Of a stretch of DNA of 64,000 nt, positions 34,597 to 49,600 are shown in pieces. How positions within the stretch are numbered: position 1 is the first letter of the stretch; each line of letters starts with the position of its first letter. Under the pieces are notes generated by a model. It had not been told where the DNA came from, did not search any database, and saw only the letters and a list, made by a program, of their open reading frames with translations. Source of the DNA: Pagrus major (lineage: Eukaryota; Chordata; Actinopteri; Spariformes; Sparidae). Made by a program: the position numbers and the translations under genes. The DNA lies in the NCBI RefSeq assembly GCF_040436345.1, contig NC_133225.1, positions 26,082,040 to 26,146,039 of the forward strand, in the 5' to 3' direction.

Positions 34597-37500
34597 CACA
34601 TATATATATATATGTATATATATATACATATATGTATATATATATATACAGAATATCTGATACAAGTGATCTAATATGTATGTATATATATATACATTGA
34701 CAAAATCACAAGTTACAAATTGTATTGACAGAATATCTGATACAAGTGATCTAATATGTATGTATATACATACATATTAGATCACTTGTATCAGATATTC
34801 TGTCAATGCAATTTGTAACTTGTGATTTTGTTGTTCTGTTCTGTACATGCAGCATCTATTGTGCATGCCTGTCCGTCCTGGGAGAGGGATCCCTCTGTGG
34901 CTCTTCCTGAGGTTTCTTCCATCTTTATTTCCCCTCTGTTAAAAGGTTTTTTTTCTCAATATGGCAAGTTTTTCCTCAGTCGAATCGAGGGTCTAAGGAC
35001 AGAGGATGTCATTCACTGTACAGATTGTAAAGCCCACTGAGGTGATTGTGATTTTGGGCTGTATAAATAAAATAGATTTGATTTTGATTTGACATCATAC
35101 TAAAACTGCCCTGCCTTTAAAGCCTGATAGTGTTAGAATAATAGTGCTGTTAATCAACATGCACTAAATGTATTACAGGTTATGAACTGTGGTATGTTGT
35201 TGACACTAACAGGGAAAGACTTGATGTTCCACTGCACCACGCTCTTCTCGGGCACCCACTTGGTGCTGCCTGTGCTGGTCTTGAACTTGGGTGAGTCAGC
35301 ATCGCTAGGCACTGGCACCAGAATGGACACATTGTTGGCAGTGGACCGGCTCTTGAACTGACTCCGAGCCTGCGGAAGGTGACAGAGGACAGAGTTCAAA
35401 TGTCATGAGAGACCTGAGCAAGCACATCCAAATTCAAATCAAGGAGGTCTTTGTGACTTTATGCACAACGCAGCTTGTTATTCTGAGTCTGTGTGGCCGT
35501 GACTGCCTCAAACAGATGGTAAGCGGTAATCCACCTGAGAAGTGCGTGTCATAAATACTAAATAAGTTTCAGTGAAGGGACCAGATGAGTGGATAAGGAC
35601 ATGGTGTGTGTGTGTGCGTTTGTGTGTCACTCATCATTACCTTCACCTTGATCTCCACACGGCTGTGAGAGAACTTCTCAATCACGCTCTCGATCCATAT
35701 GAGAGGCTTCACCTGTCAGACAGAGCGAGGGAGTGGACAAGGTCAGAGGGGCGAGCGCTGAGCTGGACTGCATCGCTACGACAACACATCACCGGAGTGA
35801 CACAGTGGAAAGGACAGAGAGAGATTGTGTTTGTACAAGGAAGACAATAACTGTTAAGAAGACTCGCAGGCACAGAAACACCACTCAAGTATCCTTGGAC
35901 AGCATGTATACAAGTATGTAAGGATGAGTGGCAAAATGTAACTAGGAGCTTGACTGAACAGCTACTTATCTTAAATCATACTAGTTGTCATTGTACCTGG
36001 ATGTATTTTTACAGTCATATTGTTGATTTTTTAGTGTTACAGTTAAATGTAGTTAATTGATTGTGTTTTGTGTCTTACATTACAGTTAATTCATGTGATT
36101 CATATGTTTTTCTCTGTTATTCTAGAAACCACACACACCAAGAGTAAACCTTATCAGCCCTCAGTAAAGATTATCGCTGACACTATTATCACTACTACTA
36201 CAATTACTACCTGATTGACTGGTAGATTTATTATCAGAAGTATTTAAATATTAAAACATGCCGCTGGAAAACAAATGACCACAGAGGTACTTGTTCCTCT
36301 GTTGTACAAGAATCTTGTTGAGATTGCTGATTACAATTAGCTAAGATTTTTTTCAGTAGAATAAAAACCTGCCTATGTAGACATGAATGGGATTTTAATG
36401 ATTTTAGTCTGGAATTTTTAAAAATACAGTAGTGAAAGAACAAGAAAGTAAGGCCTATGTATTTTCACAAAGGAAAATAAGAAAAAAAGTAGAAACTTTC
36501 CAGTTTAGAAAACCTGTGTGGCTATTCACATATAGACTCATGAGGTGAACTTGAATGCGGCATGAAATCCCTGTCAGCACAGCCCAAGCACTTTGCCGTA
36601 CAAAGCAATGTTAATTGCAAGACACGAACAGCCCCAGCCCAATTTGACCCCTGATTACTACAAACAATCTCTAAAATCTCTATCACAGCTTAAACAATGT
36701 ATTTCATAAAACTACTATTACTGTTAATACTTAATAATTATAATAATAATAATAATAATACATTACACTTATATAGCGCTTTTCTAGATACTCAGAGATG
36801 CTTTACAAAAGAAACAACAAAACAAAAAAGAACAATAATCCATGATTACTTTAGCTATTACAGTTACTTACATGCTTACTACCATATTTACTACAGTGTA
36901 ACAACACAGTAAAAGAAACCTCCTGCTGATATGGGATCTTCAGAGGCAGAAAATAGAGACTGTGAGTCGGGTCAAGTTTTTTTGCAGCTAAACAAAAAAC
37001 TGAGTCATAAATGGCAGTAACAATAAATATAAGACTATAATACATTTCACACAGTACACTTCACTAGAAGAGAATTATAAAAAAAATAACACAGAACACA
37101 GTGCACATAAAAACAATATGACAAAAATATTTTTGACACAAAAAAATAAAAAATAAGGCTAAAAATACATGATATAAAATATTTGCATACTGTGAATTAC
37201 ATTTGCTTGTTTGTCAACTTTTGGTATTTGAATTGTGTATACTGTATATTTAGATTGTACATTGTATATGACATATGTTTTACGTTGTTAGTATTGCTCA
37301 TGATATTTTGTCAAAATCTGTGTCTATGTGCTCGTTAGTGCATTTATAGAGGACCTCTGTCTTTTAACCAAAACGTGCATGACAACATGAATTCCCCTTT
37401 GTGGGATGATAAAGTTTACCTTGACCTCGACTTATAAGTCAATACCACTATATTAGATTGTGTTAATTGTTTGTGATATGCCAATATATACCAAATTATC

Positions 37501-40432
37501 AGTTAGACTCCTGTCACATTTTTTGCCCTTGAATGTGTGTTCACTGTGTACATGCACATTGGAAGATGAGAAAAAAAGAAGGAACATTCTCGGCTGCATG
37601 ATACATTTATGTATACCCCTTACTGTGAGACAAATAGGAAGTGTGTTGTTGGTGTGTAGGTGGTTTGAATGTGTGGGTTGAAGAGAGGTATTTGCCGGCG
37701 TGTCCTACTCACTGTAGTGTTGAGGCGGTAGGACATGAGCTCGCTCTCGCCGTCGGGGGGAATGAAAGAGATGGTGCGGTCGTTCTCGAAGCGTGACAGA
37801 CGGACACACTGATGAAACTTCACATCCTCCAGCTCCACCGTCTTACTCTTCTCTCCTGACACACACACATAAACAACACACAAACAAAACACACACAGAA
37901 ATACACAGAAAAGATTGAGAGCCTTCCAGGCAGCCTTGGGGAAATCAAGGTCAAGGTAATGATGACTGACAAACATTCACTCACGCACGCACACACACTG
38001 TATGCTCAGTGTGCTACCAAATCCATCTGCCCGCTTGTTGTCCCCCACTGAACAGTTATTCAGCTGCCACGCACAAACACGTACACACACGCACGCACAC
38101 ACTGTCTGCTTTCAAAACCTGCTGCCATCATCTTCTCTCCCAATGAAGCCCATTCAGCTGCCTCACAAATACATCTACACCTGCACTCACACAAACAAGT
38201 AGATAAATATTGCACGATCAGCCAGGAAAAACACTTCAGACAGAAACACACACAAGATTTTTTATTACTCTGCAAAAAAAAAAGAAAAGCTTCTGATTTA
38301 TTTTCTGTGAAATTAATCCTACACTAATATAGATCTTTTGTTATGGTCTTATTTCATGAAATACACCTACATGGAAGTCTTGTTGCCAATGGGAGATGTC
38401 ACACCGTTTTTCCTACTACATCATTAGTACTGTGACTGCTTCAGTAAACAACCATTTATGTCAGCCGAGGTGTTATTAAACCTGCCAGACAAAAAGTCAG
38501 TAGGAGTATTAGAGGTAGGTAATTCTTTGTCCATAAAATAACAGAAAAAAATCATAATATCCCGACTAAACATGGTAAAATTCCTTGTTTTGAGATATTA
38601 CATTTGCTATATCTTACTGTTATTATTATTAATATTACTTTTATTATTATTGATCAAAAAAATACTGTAAAGAGAAGCTGGGTGATGCTTTATATTAAGA
38701 TCATTGTAATAACTTTTAATTAATAGGTAAAAAAAAGGCCCTTATAAGACTTATAAGATGCTTATTAATATTAATAACAATGTGTTGAAAATAGCATCAT
38801 AAACAAGTTTATTGTTAGATTATATATAGAAATGTATAATCACTGATAAGAAAATTTTTAACAGTTTAATAAAGCCTTGTGAGTTGTTTTTTAAGTTTAT
38901 AATGGCATAACAAAATAATTAAAAACTAGGTTTAACTTACTTATTAATTATGTTATTGTAAGACCTTTACAAAACATACTTCATTATGCATTTATCAGCA
39001 GTTAACTATACAGTTATTAATAGTTAACTATGCTATTTGCAGATACCAGATGCAAAGCGTGAATATGCATTATTAAAACTAGTGCAGTGCTCATCCAAAA
39101 CATGTGTTTGGCACAGATTATCTAGTAATGTGAGGAGTTTACAGAGCCAGTCTTAAACTTCCTGAACCCCTCACAGACACATCTGGGCCGCCCCCCACAA
39201 CATCAAACATAAATATTATGACTTAAAATCTGAATGATTACATCTGTATTTTCTGAGCCAGACCACAACAACCAGCAAGAGAGGCATCCTGGAGCAGCTG
39301 AATGGTAAACGTTCTAGCCCTTGAGGCTAACATTAACTAGTATACTACTGCTGACGGAAACGTGAAATCTCACTTCAACTTATCGCTGAAGAAAAGAAAA
39401 CTTGCGTTGACCACGTCTCCCCATTCACACAGACTTCTGTTTTTTCTCACTGCAACGTGCTACTACAGCAAGTTGTTACACCACGCTAATCTCCATTTTG
39501 TTTACATCTGTTTCCCCGTGAGATCACGTGAGCCCAGCGTCAGTCTGCAGGGACATGAAGCCCAGAGCAGTGTTCGCTGTTTACTCAAAATGTTTTAATA
39601 TTGAGCATGCCATGTGTCCAAATTGTACTAAATTGACATTGCACTTCCCTGGGTCCTCAGCAACAAACCTGCCAAGTGTGAAATTTGGATGAATGGTTCC
39701 TGAGATATGCAAATTACATCAAGACAGACAGAGATTCCTTGTTTTTTAGCTAGATAACAAGTGAGAACAAGTGAGTATGTAGCATTTTTGCTGGATAACT
39801 ATGAGTTTGTTGTTGATTAATTCTCTGTGAATCGATTAATCGAAATAGCATTAGAGTATATTTACCAAAAGGACTACCAATATATAGTTGGTGCTCTATC
39901 CTTTATCCAACCTATATCTCTAAAACCGTATTGGAGTACTACAGAGGCCGCTATAGACAAAAATCTGCAGACTGTGTCAGGTTGATAATTTTCTTCGTGA
40001 AACAAAACTAGACTTTCCCAGACTATTCCTCTCGAGGGTGTAGCAACAGGCAGATAAAAGAGCAACCTCCTCAATGGTGGCATCTGTAGTCTGCTGGAGA
40101 GGGCCGACGTTCTCCCCCTCTGTGGTTAATGGAGGGTGCTGAGCGGTGGAAAACTGCTCTAATGACAGTGGGCCTGTGGACCCTCAACTAAATCCCCCAT
40201 TCAAAAATCAACTAAAGCCTCACCTGCTCTGAATGCAACCATGGACCAGCACTGAGACCAGTCTAAGAGAATATGTGTGGGGGTGTATGTGTGTTTGTGT
40301 GTGTGTGTGTGTGTACTTGTGTGTATTTGCGTAAGCAGCTTCCCTGTTCATTGTTCTCTCTCTTGAGTGTGTGTACGTGTGTAGATTTATGCATGTTTGC
40401 CTGCTGCTTGCTCGTTTCTCAATTGATTTTGC

Positions 40433-40498
<66 letters not shown>

Positions 40499-40645
40499 CA
40501 TTTCCTCATGCGTGAATGGCGAGTGGCTGAGGTTAAGTCTAAGGAGAGCACAACACCTTTACGAAGTAAAGCAGGGAAGCCCTTTAAAATGTCCCGTCTC
40601 TCTCTATTTCTGTTTGTTTCTATGTCAACACACACACACACACAC

Positions 40646-40682
<37 letters not shown>

Positions 40683-43600
40683 GGCTTGCGATGCAGCATT
40701 ATCAAGAAGACAAGAAACAAAGGTCATATGGGACACTCTCCATCACTGCTAGGACCTCAGGGGCCAAAGGAAGTGATAGGTGTGTGCGTGTGCATGTCAG
40801 GTGAGGATTGAAGATGCAGCAGTGTCCCGTGTGATCACCTTTAAAGCTGCTCTCACCTGTTTCTGTGCTTTTAATACACAGCAGCAGACAGGAGGAACCT
40901 TATCTGTTTTCTGTCTGCTGTCGCACAGTAGAAAACGAGACAGAGGGGAACGGGGAACAGGGTTTTTATAATGACGTTTGGTAAATGTTTCTGTCCAAAG
41001 CCTTTTACAGTGCTGTGATATCACTGAGATGGAAGGCCGAAAAGACAATTACCAAAGGCATTTAAAGGTTCAAAGGACAGGAAACAACTTATTTCATTGT
41101 ACTTTCTCAAAAGAAAATTTACCTACAGCTCTTAAGTCATGTTTCAAGCAAAAACGCTTTGTATTTATTGGTTCTGTCTTCTCAAATGTGAAGACATGAT
41201 GTGATAGTACAATTGGAAATATCTGCATTTTGGATTGTCAGTTTGACAAAGAAATAATAAATTGGAGATGTCCCCTTGGGCATTAATTATATCTGAGACA
41301 ATTAATTGGAAAACAATCTGCAGATTAATTGATGACTGAAATGATTGTTAGTCTACAAATGTTCTCATACAGGCTGAGAGTCTTTCGAAAATCATCCTGT
41401 GGGAAAAAAACAAACCAAACACAACCACAATATTCAAACAAACAACCCTGATAATTAATGATTATTAATTTTAGGGACATTGTGAGCAGGTGGAGTCACT
41501 CAACTGTTACACATGGCCAGATACTTTAAAAAACAAATTTGTCTTGACTGAATGATGTTTCAAAAAAATGCTTTTTGTTTACTCCTATTTCATGCATCAG
41601 TTATTCATTAGAACATATTCTGGATGTAGATGTATTTCTCTCAGTTCCCTTTAGTAACCATTCTGGACTTCTGCCAGCAGAGGGCAGTGTTAAATGATTT
41701 ATAGTCCTCACATTCTGGCTGCATCCAGCTGTGATAAAAAGTGCAGATCAGGCAGATATGATAAACACCAAATTACTGCGAAATGATATGTAAAAAACTG
41801 CTGAGGATGAGAGTGCAAGCCCATTTTCATATTTGTATAAACAGTCAGTGGGTGTGTGTTGCTGTATCTGTCAGTGTGTTTGTTTGATCATTATTTTCTG
41901 ATCGTTTTCTTTCTGAGGAAATGTTATTTCCCAGACTGCAACACACAGCAGGGGGATTGTGGGCTGCAGATACAGGATATACACAGACCCTCACCTTTCA
42001 TCTGCAGGGCTGTAGCCTGGGGTGAGGATTAACTCAGAGGCAAAGAGGCTAGACAGTGATGGAGCCTTTCCCCTTCAGTAAGGAGCGGCAGGGGGGAAGA
42101 GATGTAGGCGAAAGAGAAGAAGGAAAAGAGGCAGAGGGAGGAGAGGGTGCAGGAATAGACAAGGGGAGATAGAGCAGTGGGACACATTAATGGGAAAAAT
42201 TGGGAAAGTAGGAGGAGAGGAAAAGGAAGATAGGGAAGGATGAAAGCTAAGCTGAGTGTGGGATTTGTAGACTGAGGGGTTTAGTCAGAACGAGGAGGAG
42301 AAGGTGGAGTGTGTGGGTGAGTTCAAGGAGTGGAGACTGAATAGTCAAGTGCTCGACCATCAACCAGCAGCATATTTACATATTTACAATTTGTTTTTGC
42401 TATTTAAGCATTATTCTCGCAAATTTATGAAGCAAATGTACGTTCAGAGTGAATCATTATATATATATATAAAATATAATAAAACATCCACTGTTGGGAG
42501 TTTACAAGTTCACGATCAAAAATGTTGAATCCTGGCCCTGAGAGATAAAGAAATCAGAGAGAAAGCTTGCAAATATTCTTCTCACATGTCACGCACAGTT
42601 TGTCACTGTCAGCTCAGTGTGTGAAACAAAGTGTACAAAGTCAGTCTGACGGAGAAGGCAGACAATGAGATGAACTTATGAACCCTACCTGATAGCAGAT
42701 ACAAGGAAGTACAAGTATTAAATATTATACATGAAAACTTGACACAAAATTACTGTGAATAAAGAGATGAAACCTGAATTGAAATACCAGGATCTCTTGG
42801 TGAATAACAACAAAATCAACTTGTATAAAAAGGACACATTTGGAACTTGACTTGAACTTGTAGTGTAAATAAACAGCTAGTGGAGCTCATCTGACAAAGC
42901 TGTCAAAAAAAGTTTGGGAACCCCTGACCTAAGTAAAGGCCGACATACACCAGCAACATCTGAAACAAACTATTATTATCAACATCAGATTTTGTCAACA
43001 TGTTCCCCTGAAAGTATAATAAAGCAACAAATTGTGACCTCCTGGAGAAAGACAGGGGATTGTTGAGTCTCATTCCCATTTGTCAATACAGATGCTTTGG
43101 GCTGGTGTGCGACCCAAGCTGCCGTCCCCAGGCATCAGTATTTGACAACCTGGGGATGAGGTACAAGAATAACTCTACTTATCTACGCTGACTGCTCTAA
43201 TTTCTCCTCTAATTGTTGAATTGTGATTCAAGTCAGGTTCACTAGGCATGTTTCCATCAAAATGTTGCAAATGTTTACTGAATTTCAAGAAAATCGATCA
43301 AGGAAAATGCTTATGAATGTTTGTTCCCATTTACTGCCATTATGCAAATAATTGGTTGTTTCATCGAGACAAGTACTACTGTAGATGGCCTTAATTCTGC
43401 AGTCAAAAAAAACTATATTGCGACTGCAGAATAAGAGGGCGCAACAAGATGACCTAATTAAAAAAGCGCCAGTGGAACTTAAAATGGTGATACACAGGCC
43501 ACACAGGAAATGTGACATTTCTGTTTGTTTCATGAGTTAATGTGAGAAAGTTTAGATCAGATCTGTGTGGAGTGACGAGGAGTTTGTTTTAATCTGCTGC

Positions 43601-46600
43601 TATTTTCCATCTCTCTGGAGAGGAAGCTTCAGGGGATGCTGAAGTCACATGCTTCATGTAAATGATCACATATTCTCTAAATTTGCTGTCTGTCATATTT
43701 TGCTTTTATCAATACACAAACTTTTCCACTTCAGACAAACATAAAAAACATTTCTGAATTTCCAGTGTTTCTACTAAATTGAAAATTCACATTAAAAAAG
43801 GGTGAACAAAGATCCACCCACTTTCTATGTGACTGTAATGCTTCATCAAAAATGCTTTTACACAAACAAGACATGTATAACTACAGACCTTGAGACTGAC
43901 TCTGTTACTCACTGCCTGTAATTTCAAAGAGCACTTTGTCATTGAGGCCCAGTCTGAGTTCAGGCATCCCTGACAGGACCACTTTGAGCTTGATGGTGCC
44001 CACTATTTCACTCCGTAGGACGCTGCCATTGGCATTCACCTACAGACAGAAGAGCAAAGCATTATATTAAACATGAAGTATTCATTTAAAGTCAAATCTG
44101 CTCAAAGTTCACCTGGAAGTAAACTAGCTTTACTGTTCGCAAACATGAATGTGCACTTTAGGTTGCCTTATTTATATAGTGATACTCTACAGTAAGACTT
44201 CTCCTTATAAACTGGGGGAAAAAAACAAACCAACAGATACCCAGATCAGACTGAAAAGCTCTCAGCATGCAGTGCAAGAAATATAAGCAAGGCATTGATG
44301 TGAAAGAGGGTAAAGAAATTCTGAAAACATTAAATACAGTCCCCAGTCACAGAAAAGGAAATGGCGACTGCTGCTCTCCAGAAGTGTTTCAGTTTCCCTT
44401 TACCTCAAAAAAACCTGCAAACCTGTTGTCCTTGAGGCTTCAAGGACATGAAATTTCAGAGGAAAGTCACTTTCTCCCTTTAAGTTCAAGAGAAACATCA
44501 GGTTCATGTCTATCAAACTGTTCTGTTTCTGTAGCTGCAGGAAATCTGATCTCTTGTCTCATTTCCTTAGTTAGAAATACAACACTTCCTCTAAATTGGC
44601 TTCTCATGTAGCCTGATAATGTCACATTAGCACACATTGATCAGTGAGTATTGCTTTGAGTGGAGTATAGCTGACAGAATAAGATCAGTGGGAGGCAAAA
44701 CTCCATCTATAATTATCTGAGTCAATCACCTATATTTCATGTAATAATGTGATGTTTATCATGCGACATTTGTTTAGCAAAGCTGTAAACGTTGTATAGT
44801 CACATCACTTGTTGAGAATTCAGTCTGACTTGCAGAAAAATGATGGACCTTTGAGATATTCAACTGTATACAGTAGGTCACTCCTGGCTGCACACAATGA
44901 AGCAACAAATATGACAAAATATTCTGTTGAAGAAGAATGGACGATTGTTGATATCAGAGAGCGTTTCCTTCACAATTCAATTCAAGGAAAGAGAGCCACT
45001 GTTTGGAGGAGTCAAAACAAACCAGACTTTTGAAGTTTTGAAAGACAATTTTAGCAGTGACGCACCTACGGCGCCTCAAGGAAACACTCAACCTATCTAT
45101 TCTGAACAGAGCTGTTAATTAAAACTGATACTCATCTTACACTGGATGACACTGGATGAGTCTCATATTTTTTTCAGAGTTCATGATAAGTGTTTGCTGT
45201 GTGTATCTACAGTATACTGTTTTGTCTTGCTTCTTGTGACCTATTTTTGAAAACCAACAAATACAATCAACAACAAAAGAGAGCTCTTCAAAAACAATAG
45301 TTGTATCACAATGGTGGCAGTTTAACAGGCCTGTTGTGTTATGAATCTGTGCTGCCCAGGCTGAAAGCAACATACTGGGAGCAGATGAACTCTTAAGGCT
45401 TATGTTGTTTACCTTGCTCAGAATTAATCTCTAAACAAAGAATCAATTAACAGCTTGACTCAGTGGCTGTTATTAGGTCTGTAAAGCATACAGGTTATCT
45501 CAATGGTTTTTTTGAAATGTTTAATACTTTTTAGTAACAATAAAGATTTTGCATCCTGATACAGTTTATATGCAATTATGTGCTTCTGTCAAAAAGTTAA
45601 TGCATGTATCATCATTAATATTGCTAAAGGATTTGTAACTACAGCTGCAACAATAGATAGACTAATCGATTAGCTATCAACTTTTAAATATATCACTATT
45701 TTGATCATCTTTTTATCGATATGAATAATTTTTCTTCTTAAATGTGCATATTTTCTTGTCCCTTTACTCCTCTGCAACAATAAACTGATTAATGACTGAC
45801 AGATTAATCATCAGTGAAAAGAATCGTTAGTTGCAGCCTTGTTTGCAACTGTTACTTATCGACATCAGTCAGGCTCTGTACCGGACTACCACATCCTGGC
45901 AGAGTCTTTCCTTACTGGTTACTGAAAGAGTAATATCAAGAATAAATAAAGCATGCTGCAGTGATTATCAACAGAATGGTGCACCCTTGTATTAAGTCTG
46001 CAACATGCTGCTGTTCACTGATCTACACAATTTAATCTGACGGTAAATTAAGCTGTTTATTTGAATGATGAGATAAATCATGGGCATACTGCATTTGTAA
46101 GAAGATATGTATGATTGCAACCAGCAAGGTGATTGGACCATTGGTGCCCATAAAAACTGCATTCTGATAACGGAAGCCATCTGATATTGTTCAGGCTCTC
46201 TACTAACATCAGCAGTGACAATCATGAATAGGTTGATAAGAAGATGCATTTGATAGACATCTGGGATGTCTGTAACTCTTTCTGTTTCTTTGCTGAGTCA
46301 ATATTTTTAGTTCTTTATAAGATATGATGTTGACAAAGCAAATATTGTTCTCACCAGTAGATTTACTGACTCAATGACATCCATAAAAACTTCGTTCTTC
46401 CTGTACTTGATGCCCTCCGACCGCCAAGAAACAGCATTGGTGACGGTGGCAGGAGGTCGAGGAGCCCCAACCTCTAATTTATGACCCTGCTGGGTGATGT
46501 ACCTGAAAGAAACACAAGACAGAAAGAAGTTGTGACATGTGTCTGTTTCCTGCTGAGTGAAAAACCCGAAAAACAAATGGTCATAGTCCTCATCAAGAAG

Positions 46601-46647
46601 CTTCATGCTTGCATTTGAAGAACTCTAAACAGGAAATGGCAAATGGC

Positions 46648-46692
<45 letters not shown>

Positions 46693-49600
46693 CATATATA
46701 CACATATATATTTGCAACTAGAACCAAATCTCTCTTGTGAAATGGTTTTATACTTTGTATTAATTACCCTTCATGACTTATAATAAATGAGCTTTTCCAG
46801 TGTGAAAAAATTAAAGAAGCTTGACATTCATGTTGTATGAAGATTATTCGTGGATGTAATTGGAAGATGGATTTACATAAACCCAGCCGACGGCAGCCAC
46901 AGAGGATAATGCATTTGTTTACATGATACTAAACAATTAAGCTCCACTTGTGTTACTAATACCGCAGCATTACGTTTGTGAGAGGGTATTTAGCCACCAG
47001 ATCGGATGTGCCAGATCGGCTTTATAAGGTTTGGATTCTTCAAATCTTTGAACCTTTAATACCTTCTTTGAGTTGAGATTGCAGTGCAGTGATAAAGGTA
47101 AACAAAGGTAGAGGCTTTCAGAGTTCTAATGCTCATGAAGCATTTTTTTGGCCCAGTGAGAGCAGTTACTCTCATGATGTAATGATTTACAATATATGAC
47201 AAATACTGTGCAATTTAGTAAAATTCTGTCGCTGCACAAATGACAGCTGGCAACTTGGTTGAGTTGAACAACTGGAGCAAGCCTCTTTAACTCCACTGAG
47301 GCACGCACATATCCAACATGTCGCGTGTGGTGGAGTTAGACTGAAAGTGACACAAAACTCAAAGTCTAAGCTATTTTTTTAAGACTTAAACACATAACAT
47401 TCAAATATTATCATCTTATTAAGTTCATAAGGTAAAAGTGTTAGCAGTGTGGTTATATACAGGAAACATAGTACAACGTTAACATTTACTTGGAGTTGTG
47501 TTTCTGGCCATCTGGCAACTTTAAGTTTGCTATTCACTCTCTTTTTAGATCCTAAGTCAAATATGTCCCTTCAACTGCTAAATTTTAACTTCTGACTATC
47601 AGTGGTGGTTGGTAAGTGGCACACAGTGGGTTTTTTAGAACTTTTTCAAGAGAAACAGCTGCCTTCTACACCTGGAAACGATGCCAATTAGAGCAGGGAG
47701 ACTGAACCAAAACACCAAAAGCTGCAAAAAAAAATTAACCAGTATTCATTTAATGCATTGTTGATATAAGACATATTGATTTGTGCATCTATAAAGTGTA
47801 AATTAATAAATAATGAATCTAAGTGCCCTATTCTCCATCTTATTAGGTTTGTTTACTTGACAAAAACTGATCAGTTTACTCCATTTATACATTAAATCTA
47901 TCAGGGAGAGTATTTTGTGTCTATCTGTTGATCCGTCCACTAATCCCCTTATTTACTGCACAGTACTGTTGGTTGTTTCTTAGCATCTTTCCAATCCTGT
48001 GACTGTGCCAAGGGAGACATAATGACTTGTCATGAGAAAAGGAGGGAGCTGTGCTCACACAAACAACATGTGACCAGGCCTGTTTTTACCCTCTGGTTTT
48101 ACACCTGCCCCCGCCACTGTTTACTTCTCACTGGCCTCGTTTCCACTGCAGGGCTGTTTTCTAATCATTGCTATTCAGTGTTCCCTGGAATATAATGTCC
48201 AAAACAGTTTTTTCCAGTTTTGGGGTATTACTTCTTTCTATGTTTTTATAATGTACAAGTTTATTTATATATATATAATCCAAACTAAATGAAATACATC
48301 ATTCAGTTTCAGTTGAGTTTGTTAGCTCAGGTAGAAAACTTGTGTGTTGGCAATGTTGATTGTGTATTACAAACATCAAATCAGATGTATTTGCAGTGCA
48401 TGATAGTCTTGGCACTCGCTAACAGTTATTACGAGGGATGAGCGAGTACACAATTATCCCTAGGCGCTGTACGTTGGCTGCACACTGCACCCTGGGGATG
48501 CAGAATACCAGTTTCACTACTTTGTACATTGTATGATTGTATGTGGTTGAATAAAGATTCTTCTTTTGAACTGTGTCTGTTCAACCAAGTAATTGTCTGT
48601 ATCCCAACCCAAGAGCGTTGCCTTATATCCAGTGTCACAGAGTGTCGTGTGTCTGATGTGCGTCCTCGTTAACTCCAATTGGGTGTCGTGTCAGTTGTGA
48701 CTTCAAACAGAGATGACTTTTAATTAAATCCAAACCATGTTCTTTTCCTAAACCTAACAGAGTAGCTTTGTTGCCAAAAACTAACCAAACTGCGACTGGG
48801 AAATATTCTTTTAAAAACATAACAATCTAAAACCTCAGGACACAAACTCCCGTCATTTTCATCTTCGTTCATCTTTACACCAGATCACCTGATTTCCTAA
48901 AGGCTTTCCGCCAGAACTCTTCTCATAAAACCACCCAAACGGTCTTACAAGGCACTGTCAGTTTCCATGCTCATAGATGTAAGGTTAATACAACAAACCC
49001 CAAAAAGTTTTTAGTGAGACACATATCTGTACTTGGATTGGGTGGGACTTAAACCGGACGTGGGTGGGACTAAACAGACGTTAATTTAAACCTGAAATTG
49101 AAAAGGGTTGATCAGAAGTTACTATATTTTATCATTTATTAGAAAAATATTTATAGAACAGCCTCAGAATTGAGCTTCAGATCAATGTTTTTAATCACAA
49201 GACTATGAAAACTTCATACAGAACAAGGTTTTTATTACCAAATAAACATCAGTTAGCTACCCAATGAGGATTAATCCTTCATCACGAGTACAAATATTGA
49301 CACATTTTACTCAGAATACACTTTTAAATAGTGCATTACATGTAATGGACTCGCTCAACCCTAGTTATTAACCTACAAATGACTGTGAGGTGATTTAGGC
49401 AGGTATTTAAAGGAAACAAATGGTGCTTTCATCACTTTGTTATAAACATTCTGAATTGGTGCTGTTGAAATGCATAACTATAGTGGAGAAGTGGCTATTT
49501 TTCAGGAAAAATGACAGGATTCAGATGTTTTGCAGCCATGTGCCTATGCTTTAATTCAACTCCATTAATTGTGTAAACCCAAAATGCGCGTGAACACGAC

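Larger units (their letters stand above)
32202..35210. other. AP-1 mu intron 9
   Basis: It holds a 26-bp-stem hairpin (32496-32555), a dispersed repeat (32800-33210), (TG)n, a long (TA)n run, a 130-bp palindrome and a retroposon tail, each listed separately. Confidence 0.8.
35713..37712. other. AP-1 mu intron 7
   Basis: It contains an AAT-tailed reverse-oriented retroposon end at 36735-36800 ('cacttatatagcgcttttctag') and another tail at about 37340-37440 ('gaattccccctttgtgggatgataaag' type). Nothing else is recognised. Confidence 0.6.
37856..43912. other. AP-1 mu intron 6
   Basis: Six kilobases without other exons. It contains (GT)n at 40437-40497, (CA)n at 40629-40682, a purine-rich tract at about 42070-42310, a short repeat fragment at 41265-41370 and a possible MITE at 43250-43480. 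AT-rich repeats of the 'actttatatt' kind lie near 38690-39050. Confidence 0.7.

Noticed and set aside
37620..37976. 118-codon - strand frame as a gene of its own
   Set aside because: Its central part is AP-1 mu exon 7; the ends are intronic translation.
43913..43920. GC-AG donor for AP-1 mu exon 6 (ACAG|GCAGTG)
   Set aside because: A GTGAGT donor three bases downstream on the - strand gives the correct phase and the conserved Gly-Arg residues across the junction.
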